Source of the DNA: Globodera rostochiensis
Taxonomy: Eukaryota > Nematoda > Chromadorea > Rhabditida > Heteroderidae
Direction of reading: 5' to 3'
DNA length: 64,000 bases
NCBI GenBank assembly: GCA_018350325.1
Contig: JAEVLN010000003.1
Location: 5,435,650 to 5,499,649 of the forward strand
Shown here piece after piece: positions 21,520-31,937 of this stretch. Position 1 is the first letter of the stretch, and each line of letters begins with the position of its first letter. The translations under genes and the position numbers were made by a program. Under the pieces are notes generated by a model. It was not told the origin of the DNA. It did no database searches and saw only the letters and a program-made list of their open reading frames with translations.

Positions 21520-21905
21520 GACAGGAGAAGGATTAGAGCCCTTGGCCAATCGAGTCTCGTCGAGATTCGCAAATATTCGCGCTCTCAATCGAAATGTCAT
21601 CGGTCCTCAAGTCCCGGCTCTTAATCGAAGGGTGATAATTAGAGCGCGGATTTTTAGTCTTTTGCTTTTTTTTCGTGTGAATACGCTTTGAAGAGTTAAG
21701 CCCAAAATTGAAATGTTTATTTTTAAATGGCTAATAAACAGGGGAAGAAGCAGCGAATCAAAAATCCACATTCTTTAACGATGTAATTTTTCGCAAAACT
21801 TCGGTAGCATTTATTCCGAATAGTTTTTGATTTAGAGCAATTTTTAGTGCCTATAAATGCATATTTTTGGGTTTTTGAGAATATTTAAATAAACTAAATA
21901 CTTAG

Positions 21906-23461
21906 GTCGATGAAGATGTGTTATTCCTCGCTTTTGTGAAAGATCAATCCAATTTTGGGCGATTTTGTCAAGAAAAAGAAAATGATTTGCAATATGTCGA
22001 TTACGGACCAACTTATGGATTCACTTTTGATCAGAAAAAAGAACATTTGATGCAAAAATACGAAGCTAATCTTGGCGTATTGTATTTGATGAGAGAGAAT
22101 TGGAAATGTGATAACATTGTAAAAAAACCTGAATTGGAGCAAAAAGAGACTGAAAACGAAAAGACAGAATGCGAAAAATTTGGCAAATATTTGAACATTT
22201 TGTACGAATATTTGTTCCGAGTCCATCTTGAAGGTAATGAGTTCAATTTTAAAGTAAAGTAAGGATCGGGATCGGGATCGTATGGTTCAGGATTAAAAGA
22301 CCGGGATTTTAAAGAGAGCAAATTTATTAATTTGCGTTCAAAAAAACTTGGACCAATTGACTTAAAAATGAAAAACTGACACTATATAAGTAGGTAACGC
22401 GGAACATATAAGCAAACAAAATATGTAAAAACATAAAAATCCGTTGGAAATTTGAATCCCAATCAAGAGTTCAACCTCAATTCTGATCTTTAAAGTAGTG
22501 GAGTTTGGCGCTAAACGGGACTAGTACTGAAATTGCTTTTTCCACCAATTTGGGACTGAATTCTGGTCTCGGTTCTTTCAAAATTGCTCCCAAAACTCTT
22601 TTATATATGGTTCCGGTTTTTTAAACCTTTTTATGTCTATTAGCCCCAGCTTTTGTGACCGGGGACTTTTTTTGTGGTCGCGTCGGTCCCGCTTAACTCC
22701 AGCAGGTTAAAGTGAATAGGTTGATCCAGAAACAGAATTTAAAAACAAAATTGTTTTAAGCTGCCGCCGGCCAAAAGCTATCTAAACAATTGCCCGCGGT
22801 GAAGCCACAATTTGAATTTTATCTTCACTCAGAGATTCCATTAAAAACATTAATTCAAATTGTAAAGGGATTTAAAATATCGAATTTCTTCTTTGCTAAA
22901 CAAACAAAATTATCAAATGAGGGCGATGACGATAATGGCCCATTTTCTGAGCAAAATGAAGCAAAAGAAAAGGCCAAATTGAGCGAAATGTTCACATATG
23001 TTAACAAACCAAAATTATTAAATGAGGAGGAATTGAATTATAAATTAATGCCCGCTAATGCAAATGCCATTAGGGAGCTATTAAAAACAAAAATTTCAAA
23101 AAGTGAATCAGCGATTGGCACATTTCGTGAGCAATTTGACAAAAAGCTGGAGCAAATGTTAACAAACACAAAGCAAAATGAAGCAAAAGAAAAAGCCAAA
23201 TTGAAAAGCGAGAAAAAACAAATGAGTTCGATGCGTCGTGAAGTTAAAAAAGAAGAAATAAATCTTATCAATGAGTTCTCGCGCAAGCAAGCAAGATGTC
23301 CTTTAGATCTGGTAGAAAAAGTCAATGCTTTTTGGGAAATCTTTCCAAACTGTTTGACCGTGATGGACGAAAAAATGAAACAAGCCAACAAACAAATGGC
23401 CAACAGCGACAAATTTGACATATTTTTGAATTCACCGTTTTATGACAAAGTTTGCCAGTGA
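21906..23461 (+). CDS. Tandem copy B of the unrecognised secreted-protein gene; signal exon not found
   Basis: Two exons match copy A: 21906-22233 (328 nt, identical in length to its exon 2) and 22761-23461 (701 nt). Their joined frame is open for 342 codons. Shared blocks are DEDVLFLAFVKDQSNF, DQKKEHLMQKYEANLG, LNILYEYLFRVHLE, QLPAVKPQFEFYL and GTFREQFDKKLEQMLTNTKQ. Exon 3 is longer than in A through an extra lysine-rich helical block (GDDDNGPFSEQNEAKEKAK). It ends FYDKVCQ-stop. I found no start codon with a hydrophobic exon between 20921 and 21905. Either the gene is headless, or it is spliced to the signal exon of copy A, since both exon 2 acceptors are in the same phase. This second option is inference. 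Confidence 0.6.
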
Positions 23462-23534
23462 TTTTATCGGAGCAGTTCATTTCAATGCCGGCGGCTGCTT
23501 CAGTGCCACAGCAAATTTTGAAAAGCTAACTTTT

Positions 23535-24050
23535 TTTTTAAATCCGCGGATATATCCGGATACGGACGGCTAAAAGTTTCAAAAAAGTGCCATATTTTTA
23601 CATTTTTTCGTTTAAAATCTCTTAATAAAATTGAGTCAAAAGTTCAAAATTTCTCGGCGGCGCCTATCGGCACCGCCGACCCCGTTCCCCTTTGAAATTT
23701 CTTAACAAAAATCCCTAAATTTTTTGTAACGGCGTCTGCCGGCACCGTCGAGCCCTCCTTCCCAGAAAAAATTAAAGATTTTTTGTAAAAAAGGGCACTA
23801 CCCGTACTCGCAATCTCAATCTCATGCTGACAATGATGTCGAAGGTGAAGATCAACAATTACATATGTACTGAGAAAAAGAAATCGTAATTTTTGGTTTA
23901 AACAATTGGAAAAAATTTTCACAGCGGATATGGCGGATATCCGCGCATTGGATACGGATATGAATTTCGAAAAAATGAGACGGATACAAAAGGCACGGAT
24001 ATATCCGGACACGGATTTAAAAATTTGTATCCATGGCCATGCCTGCACTG
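23535..24050 (-). mobile_element. Dispersed non-autonomous element, CAGGCATGGCCATGG family
   Basis: Reversed, it starts CAGGCATGGCCATGGATAC and continues with AAATCCGTGTCCGG and ATCCGTGCC. It contains the GC hairpin (23655-23678) and ends near GGATATATCCGGATACGG at 23548-23566. Copies or pieces lie at 310-375 and 6016-6420. No clean target duplication was seen. Confidence 0.55.
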
Positions 24051-25600
24051 AAGTGGCCGGCACTGAAATGAATATAACGTGAATGGCTGTCATTTTGATT
24101 GATTTTTTATTGTTGATTTTCTTTCGGTTGGTGGGCTGGCTTTTTATTAGCTTTATGAGGGATTTATATTTTCATCATTTTTATCTTTGTTTTGCTATAA
24201 AAGAATTTAACAAATTTCGATGGATTTTCTTTTTAAAAGTTAAAAAAATGGTGGTATTTAAAGCACTTATTTATTGGTTCCCCTCTACTCAAATAGGCAT
24301 CCCCTCATTAATAAGATTTTTTAAATAAATATTCTAATATTTTTTTAATTAAAAATGCCGCATAAAAAGAATAGATACAAGAATTTTTGAAATAATTCAT
24401 CACGTCTGAATTTTGATTCCTTTTCCTTAGCAAAGATTGCCAATTGTTAAGCAAAATGTTTAATTTTCTAAAATTTTGGTTGCAAATCCCTTAACAAAAT
24501 TGAGTCAAAATTTCAAAAATTTTTCTCGGCGGCGCCTATCGGCAGCGCCGACCCCCCCCCCCCTAAAAGTAAAGCAGAATAACAAAAAAATGATATGATA
24601 AAATTGAAGTTAAAGACAAAGATATTTTTGAATACCAAAAAAATTTTTTTGTTTTACCATTGAACATTCCAAAAAAAAATTCTCTCTTGAAAAGTCCCGG
24701 CTGAAAATCTTGGTCCCGGTCCCGATCCCGGTTTTTCTGGTCCCGATAAGTCCCGGTCCCGGTTTTTCCAAAAAGTCCCGGTCCCGTGCAACCCTACATA
24801 ATTCTAACCTTGAAAGATTTGAAAAATACATAATGTCAAATCAAATAAATCCTTAATTTAATATCTTTTGCACACCGCACTGTGTGGCTCCGTGATTAAA
24901 CTTTAAGGCGCGACTAAAAAAATGCAAAACCCCTAAAAATACACTACTAAAACTTTTTTTGAAAAATTTGATTTGGAAAATCCCAAAAGAAAAATGTTTA
25001 AAGGTAATTTTACACGCATAAACTAATGTGCATTTATCTGATCAATTCGGGAAAGGTAAAATGTTTCAAACCGAATATTTTTTTAGTCAAAATCAAATAT
25101 CGTTAGATTTGGTTCAAAATTGACTTTTCTTAGAAAATTATGAAATTTTTGAAGCGAGACAAAATGCCGAAACGCCAACAACAAAAAAAAGTACGGAAAG
25201 GGAAATATCTTTTCAGCGGTCGGGGCCGGTTCGGCGCGGCCCAGAATTGGGTAGCTTTCGGAATTATTTCGAAATTGTTTTAAGAATAAAATTTAAAATT
25301 GTAAAATCATTGATTATCAAAATAAAACTATTTTCCAACGACTTTATAAAATGTTTTCATTTTTGAAAAAAAATTTGGGTTCCCCATTCTGCAGGATTGG
25401 CCCTGAAATGTTTTATTTGCGTGCTTTCTTACTTCTGAGCACGCTCAAGTTGTAAGCCGTCTATCACCCATCTTCCGACAACTAAAAATATTTAAGGCGA
25501 AGACACTCCAGCGAATCAAACAAGACAATGTCTGGTGGTTGCACAAGTAGGTAATTGAAAAGGCTCCACCGGGGAAGGGGCGGGCGGTGGAATTGTTTTG
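24050..25600. other. Intergenic, repeat-derived; no gene recognised
   Basis: It contains a GC hairpin with a C run (about 24525-24565) and one terminus of a hAT-like element, GTCCCGGTCCCGTGCAACCC near 24775-24795, whose body (24640-24795) is CCCGGTCCC-rich. The same body recurs at about 53870-54080. No open frame resembles a protein. Confidence 0.4.
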
Positions 25601-25606
25601 TTGGAC

Positions 25607-25810
25607 CAGAATGGGGCAATTCTTAGGAATTGGGGTCCCGACGAAAAAAATTTAAATTTTAAATGCACGTTTTCTAGGGTAAAACTATGCGTAGAACCGA
25701 ATCCGAGCTCAGAGTCGTCTTCTACGCATTTTTTTTACCCTAGAAACCATGCATTCTGAAAAAAAATTTTCGTCGGGACGCCAATCTTAAGAATTGCCCA
25801 GAATGGCTTA
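25607..25810. repeat. Long foldback (inverted repeat) of about 200 bp
   Basis: CAGAATGGGGCAATTCTTAG, GGTCCCGACGAAA, TTTCTAGGGTAAAA and TGCGTAGAA on the left face TTCTACGCA, TTTTACCCTAGAAA, TTTTCGTCGGGAC and AAGAATTGCCCAGAATGG on the right, with the centre near 25705. The RNA would form a hairpin of roughly 90 bp per arm. It is a foldback-type MITE; pieces recur near 35775 and 50150. Confidence 0.8.
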
Positions 25811-26046
25811 AATGTCACATGTTTATTTGCAGCTCGTGCATGCAAGGCCGCGGGTAATTTTTGCGCCCGAACATTGGCAGTGGACATCCGGGCCATCGGA
25901 CAGTGAACGAAATTTTAAAAAAAACAGTTTTAGGCACAGAGGAAAAAATCCGTGCCTCTGTGGAATGGCTCGGGTTAAAAAACTCCATAAATTTACTGTG
26001 AACATGAGTTTCATTTAATGGATCTGGCATTCTGTAGCAGAGATGG

Positions 26047-26550
26047 TCGGAATTCCGATTTCCGAAAAATTTTGAGACCCCGGAATTCCGAGTTCCGAAA
26101 TTTGGAGCAAAAAGTCGGAAAAATCGATAATTTTTGGACCAATTTTGTTAACAAATTTTGTTAAAATCGTCATAAAATTTTCCCGGCGGCGCCTATCGGC
26201 GCCACCGGACTTCTACCATTTTCATAAAAAACTTCAAAAAATTGGTTTTTTTTAAATTTTCGTTGCAAATCTCTTAACAAATTGAGCCAAAAAAGTTCAA
26301 ATTCCTCCCGGCGGCGCCTATCGGCACCGCCGAGCCTCCACATATCCCTAGTCTCAATCACGTTTGGACCGGGATAAAAATTAAACCCCAATTAAAAAAC
26401 TTTTGATGACAATTGGAAATTTTTCTTTTTTTTTACGCTCGATTTACAAAAATTATTTTGTTGAGCGGGAAAAGGGAGGTATCAGCGGTGCCGATAGACG
26501 CCGCCGAGAAAATTTTTTTTAAATATTCCGATTTCCGAAATTTTTTTAAC
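26047..26550 (+). repeat. hAT-like remnant carrying GC hairpins
   Basis: The left end is CAGAGATGGTCGGAATTCCG, with ATTCCGATTTCCGAAA near both ends. Three GC hairpins lie inside (about 26185, 26308 and 26485). No exact target duplication was found. Confidence 0.5.
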
Positions 26551-26710
26551 CCGCGCCATTCAAATAGGCACGGTGTTTCATTTCGATTTTAGTTTTTTTT
26601 AATTTCATTTGCTGTCGGATTGTCCACATTGTCCAGTCGCCTCTCGTTTGACAACTTACCGATTTTTACGTGAGGGGTTCTGGATTTTTAGGGGGGAGCA
26701 AACTTCGAAC

Positions 26711-27290
26711 CTATTTATGTAAGAAATGGCATGCAAATTGAACTTGTTCAAATTCAAAAAAGCTCAACCAACAAAAATGCCATTTTGTAACTAAAAAAAA
26801 CATCTCTTTCATCATAAATTTATTGAATTATATTTGAATAGGTCAATTCGTTCTTTGGACTTTCTCTGATTAAGAAAGATAATGTGGGGGTTGAAGATGA
26901 AGATGAACATCACCAAACATCAGCCGTCCTGCTCCGTCCACCCGCCCATTCGACAGCACCAATCGCCATTTGCGGGGTCAGCGTTTTGCCCCTAACAATT
27001 AAATAAAAAGAGTCATTTTCTGAATGTTCGGATATTTTTTTGTGTACAAATGTCAGAAAAGGCTAAAAGGATCATCACCAGCAGCAGCGGAAGATTTGGC
27101 ATTTAAAAGATGTGGCGAAACATTTTCCATTTTTCTCCATTCATTCATTCAGTCATTTATGAGTGTAATGAATACGACGAACACAAAATGCTCTCCATGA
27201 GCAATTGACCTAATCAAATGTTCCAAATTGTTCACATTCCCTCTGATATGTCCTTATTTTTGTAAGGTTTCATAACTAAAAAAGGGTTGT
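26711..27290 (+). repeat. F-box-associated upstream repeat, copy 1
   Basis: About 580 bp containing TCTCTGATTAAGAAAG, GGGGGTTGAAGATGAAGATG, GTCAGCGTTTTGCCCCTAAC and CAAAATGCTCTCCATGAGCA. It ends 245 bp before the start codon of F-box copy 6. Other copies are at about 45537-46030 (reversed) and 59918-60455. Confidence 0.75.
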
Positions 27291-27295
27291 GCACG

Positions 27296-27480
27296 GTCGG
27301 TTTAGACCGGGGGTCCGGTTTTCGGTTAGGCCGGTTTTCCGTTTCGGTTTCGTTAAATTTTAAAAGTTTCCCGGCGGTGCTTACTGAAAAATAAGAACAA
27401 ACTTTTAAAAGTTCTAAAAAAGAGCATTAACTAAAACATCGTTAAAACCTTCAAAAAGATTTTCCCGGTGAAAATTCCAT
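27296..27480 (+). repeat. CGGTTT-rich hAT-like fragment
   Basis: It begins AGGGTTGTGCACGGTCGG and continues with CCGGTTTTCGG words. The similar TAGGGTTGCTCACGTTCGG occurs inside F-box copy 12 at 61133. Confidence 0.4.
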
Positions 27481-27533
27481 GGTTTTCAGCTCATTAGAAT
27501 CATAAAAATCATTTGGATTTGCAACAACAAAAA

Positions 27534-28605
27534 ATGTCTGAAAATCCAAAGAAAGTGGAGAAACGGCTGAAGGAAATGTGAGTTTGACCTTATTTCTACG
27601 AGCTCCGGGGAATCCCCCCCCCCGCCCTCACCAAAAATAAATTTTTGATTTTCATCAGCGAAAAGAAAATTTCTGACAATTTTCGAAGATTCTCACGCCC
27701 TTCCCGCGTTAACCAGATCAGAAAATGTTACTCGTTTTTGAGCAATTTTAACAAAACGGCAAATTGTTTATTTCGGGCACCCATTATTTTCAGTTTCGTT
27801 TGTGCCGACCTTTTGTTCGAAGTTTTCGAATTCTGTGTTATCGTCGGTTTAAAATTATTTGAAAACCATTGTTTTTTCCTCGAAGGTTTTGTTAAATTTC
27901 AACATAACTTTTAGTTACATCGACCAAAGTGTCATCGAATGCCTCCAACGCATCCGTAAAGTTTTCGACTCCAAAGGAATCCATCTTTACATTGGGACAG
28001 ACACCGACCAAAACCGCAGTTGGCAAATCATTTGGAAAAAGATTTGGCGTGTTTTCAATGACAACATTTGTGAATTTGACTTGGATTGCTCTGAACTCGA
28101 CCGTTTGCGCCAATTCTCTCCGACCGTTCTCGACGATTGCCAAAAACTCCGAATGATCGAATACTATGGTCTTTCTGCCGAGTTCCCGGCCGTGGAAGTG
28201 CCGACGCTTCTTCTGCCCAAGCAGTGGCCAAATGGTTGCACACGCCCCGCGGGGATGGAATTCCGAAGGTGTTGCGAAGCCCTTATTTTTATTCGGAAAG
28301 AATGGGGAGACTTAAAATGGTGAGTTTTTTAATTCGTTTTATTGGACTCTGTTTTAAATTCCTTTTAAGGAATTTGTCAATTCGACCGATCCAGTTAATT
28401 TCATCATCCTTTTTTATCATTCTGATGCCATTTTTGACAAACAATTTGACGGGGGAGCGATTGGAGTTTCGACTCTTTAACCAAATCCTTTGGCTGTTGA
28501 TTCGTTGTCCGATTGAGCGCGACGAAGCAAAATGGGCCAAGTGGGAAAAGGAGGCGGCCGAGTGGGAATGCTTTTGGGAGTGGAATAGCGTCGACATTAA
28601 CTTCC
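27534..28605 (+). pseudogene. F-box-like copy 6, degraded, running into the satellite array
   Basis: Exon 1 is intact (27534-27577, [14 protein letters not shown], donor GTGAGT). Exon 2 starts at 27794 but after about 43 nt ([14 protein letters not shown]) is deleted into intron 2. Exon 3 (27915-28319) opens YIDQSVIECLQRIRKVF but is 405 nt and shifts frame near [17 protein letters not shown] follows in another frame. Exon 4 starts at 28370 ([13 protein letters not shown]), shifts frame near DAIF, and after WNSVDINF is fused to the first satellite unit at about 28606. The 5' UTR word CAACAACAAAAAATG is shared with the fragment at 54650. Confidence 0.85.
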
Positions 28606-30930
28606 CCCATCTAAAAATTGTTTTAGTTTAATTTTTGAACATTTTATTTTTTGAAGAATAGCATTAGAAAAAGAGAGAGTCAGGCGGCGAGAGTAATTTG
28701 GACCAACGCGCCCCATCTAAAATTGTTTTAGTTTAATTTTTGAACATTTTATTTTTTGATGAAATAGTGCGCTAAAAAAGACGGCGAGAGTAATTTGGAC
28801 ATCAACGCACCCCATCTAAAAATTGTTTTAGTTTATTTTCTGAACATTTTATTTTTTGAAGAAATAGTGCGCTAAAGAGAGAGAGTCAGGCGGCGAGAGT
28901 AATTTGGAACCAAGTCACCCCATCTAAAAATTGTTTTAGTTTAATTTCTTGGACATTTTATTTTTTGATTAAATAGTGCGCAAAAAGAGAGAGTCAGACG
29001 GCGAGAGTAATTTGAAACCAACGCACCCCATTTAAAAATTGTTTTAGTTTAATTTTTGAACATTTTATTTTTGATGAAATAGTGCGCTAAAGAGAGAGAG
29101 TCAGACGGCGAGAGTAATTTGGACATCAACGCACCCCATCTAAAAATTGTTTTAGTTTATTTTCTGAACATTTTATTTTTTGAAGAAATAGTGCGCTAAA
29201 GAGAGAGTCAGACGGCGAGAGTAATTGGGACCAACGCACACCATTTAAAAATTGTTTTAGTTTAATTTCTTGGACATTTTATTTTTTGATTAAATAGTGC
29301 GCAAAAAGAGAGAGTCAGACGGCGAGAGTAATTTGAAACCAACGCACCCCATTTAAAAATTGTTTTAGTTTAATTTTTGAACATTTTATTTTTGATGAAA
29401 TAGTGCGCTAAAGAGAGAGAGTCAGACGGCGAGAGTAATTTGGACATCAACGCACCCCATCTAAAAATTGTTTTAGTTTATTTTCTGAACATTTTATTTT
29501 TTGAAGAAATAGTGCGCTAAAGAGAGAGTCAGACGGCGAGAGTAATTGGGACCAACGCACCCCATTTAAAAATTGTTTTAGTTTAATTTCTTGGACATTT
29601 TATTTTTTGATTAAATAGTGCGCAAAAAGAGAGAGTCAGACGGCGAGAGTAATTTGAAACCAACGCACCCCATTTAAAAATTGTTTTAGTTTAATTTCTT
29701 GGACATTTTATTTTTTGATTAAATAGTGCGCAAAAAGAGAGAGTCAGACGGCGAGAGTAATTTGAAACCAACGCACCCCATTTAAAAATTGTTTTAGTTT
29801 AATTTCTTGGACATTTTATTTTTTGATTAAATAGTGCGCAAAAAGAGAGAGTCAGACGGCGAGAGTAATTTGGACATCAACGCACCCCATCTAAAAATTG
29901 TTTTAGTTTATTTTCTGAACATTTTATTTTTTGAAGAAATAGTGCGCTAAAGAGAGAGTCAGACGGCGAGAGTAATTGGGACCAACGCACCCCATTTAAA
30001 AATTGTTTTAGTTTAATTTCTTGGACATTTTATTTTTTGATTAAATAGTGCGCAAAAAGAGAGAGTCAGACGGCGAGAGTAATTTGAAACCAACGCACCC
30101 CATTTAAAAATTGTTTTAGTTTAATTTTTGAACATTTTATTTTTGATGAAATAGTGCGCTAAAGAGAGAGAGTCAGACGGCGAGAGTAATTGGGACCAAC
30201 GCACCCCATCTAAAAATTGTTTTAGTTTAATTTCTTGGACATTTTATTTTTTGATTAAATAGTGCGCAAAAAGAGAGAGTCAGACGGCGAGAGTAATTTG
30301 AAACCAACGCACCCCATTTAAAAATTGTTTTAGTTTAATTTTTGAACATTTTATTTTTTTGATGAAATAGTGCGCTAAAGAGAGAGAGTCAGACGGCGAG
30401 AGTAATTTGAAACCAACGCACCCCATTTAAAAATTGTTTTAGTTTAATTTTTGAACATTTTATTTTTTGATGAAATAGTGCGCTAAAAAAGACGGCGAGA
30501 GTAATTTGGACCAACGCACCCCATCTAAAAATTGTTTTAGTTTAATTTTTGAACATTTTATTTTTTGAAGAAATAGTGCGCTAAAGAGAGAGAGTCAGGC
30601 GGCGAGAGTAATTTGGAACCAAGTCACCCCATCTAAAAATTGTTTTAGTTTATTTTCTGAACATTTTATTTTTTGAAGAAATAGTGCGCTAAAGAGAGAG
30701 AGTCAGGCGGCGAGAGTAATTGGGACCAACGCACCCCATCTAAAAATTGTTTTAGTTTAATTTCTTGGACATTTTATTTTTTGATTAAATAGTGCGCAAA
30801 AAGAGAGAGTCAGACGGCGAGAGTAATTTGAAACCAACGCACCCCATTTAAAAATTGTTTTAGTTTAATTTTTGAACATTTTATTTTTTGAAGAAATAGT
30901 GCGCTAAAGAGAGAGAGTCAGGCGGCGAGA
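28606..30930 (+). repeat. 107-bp satellite array with higher-order structure, about 21-22 units
   Basis: Units hold CCCCATCTAAAAATTGTTTT, AGTTTAATTT, ACATTTTATTTTTTGA, AATAGTGCGC, GAGAGAGTCAGACGGCGAG and AGTAATTTGG. The step between GACGGCGAG words is 107 bp (29104, 29211, 29318, 29425). Three unit variants (GGACATCAACGC, GGGACCAACGC and GAAACCAACGC) alternate, so 29104-29424 and the next 321 bp are nearly the same, a three-unit higher-order period. Reversed or short arrays occur at 5235-5430 and 17005-17565, also downstream of F-box copies. Confidence 0.95.
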
Positions 30931-31319
30931 GAAGGAGGTCGAAAAAGTTGAGTTGGGTTTTACCGTCAGGGTAAAAAATTCGATTTTATTATTAATATTA
31001 ATTAAATAATTGCCATTCTTTCAGAACATTTGTGGCCAACTTTCGCCAATTTGGTTGACGAGGGAAAAATGTCTTTGAATTTCTCTGAAAAATGAATTTG
31101 ATTAATAACAAATGGGCACTTATTTTTTCACATCATTTCTTAAAATTAAAAAAATTCTAGAGAAAAAACTGAGTTTGTTTTCGAAATATCAAAAATGCCT
31201 TAAAAACTTTGGTCTTAAAAGTTTCGATGAAATTGATATTTATCCAATTACAAAATTTATTTTGTGCTAATACAAAAAACAATCTAATAAATAAGTTTGT
31301 TGTTGTTCAAAAGGCGATC

Positions 31320-31590
31320 AAAGCGAAGATCCCCGCTGCTGTATTGAAACATCAGCACAATGGTGGAAAATCACAAGGCTCTGCAGACAAAGATGGAGGA
31401 GTATCAGAAAGGACGGCAACTCATCGGATGCGCGGCGTCCATTTGGCAACTCGCCAAATTATTTACACAAAAAATGGACAGCGTTTGGGTCCCAAGGCTT
31501 GGCATTTTACAGATCCGAATGCCAAAAAATGTTTCAATTTTTCAAACTCAAAAAGAATGCTAAAAAGCTTCGGCCGTCAATATTAAATAA
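31320..31590 (+). pseudogene. SPRYSEC-like relic, plus-strand part
   Basis: Plus-strand frames hold HKALQTKMEEYQK, resembling the helical linker ahead of the SPRY domain in SPRYSEC proteins. In another frame GVHLATRQIIYTKNGQRLG follows, the central SPRY strand-turn. The two are joined without the intervening half of the domain and in different frames. After KNGQRLG the frame continues into unrelated sequence. Confidence 0.7.
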
Positions 31591-31639
31591 CAGAAATTAA
31601 TTAACAAAAAAAATATTAAAAACATGAGCCATCAAAAAC

Positions 31640-31907
31640 TCATCAGAATTTGTATTCAAAGTTCGGTCCAAAGTTTGCTTCAATTTTGGCGGTGAAGAAC
31701 CGCCGTTCGGCGAGCACAGAGCGCTGCGCTGAAAAGAAAAAGTTACATTAAACATTAAAAATTTTATGAACTCTTTTCATAAACATTTTAATCAAATCAC
31801 TTTAACAGAATAATTATTACCCGAAAACTCTCCATTATGTTGGACAAACAATCGATTGGGCTCAGAGAGCGCGAGGTCCTTGTGACATGCCGCTGAATCC
31901 CATCGAT
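31640..31907 (-). pseudogene. SPRYSEC-like relic, minus-strand part
   Basis: Reversed, about 31815-31907 encodes [20 protein letters not shown] then [10 protein letters not shown], the start of a SPRYSEC SPRY domain, ending at a GTAATA donor. The next exon (about 31653-31735) encodes RSVLAERRFFTA joined directly to KIEANFGPNFEYKF-stop, so the middle of the domain is deleted. In Globodera these domains form a very large family of secreted effectors. No signal peptide is present here. The opposite orientation to the adjacent plus-strand relic shows an inversion. Confidence 0.75.
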
Positions 31908-31937
31908 TTTGAAGGGTTAGCCCTAAGAAAATATAAT

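Noticed and set aside
20921..21905. Signal-peptide exon for tandem copy B
   Set aside because: The only nearby ATG frames (for example near 21859) are short, lack a hydrophobic core with a donor, or lie in the inserted element.
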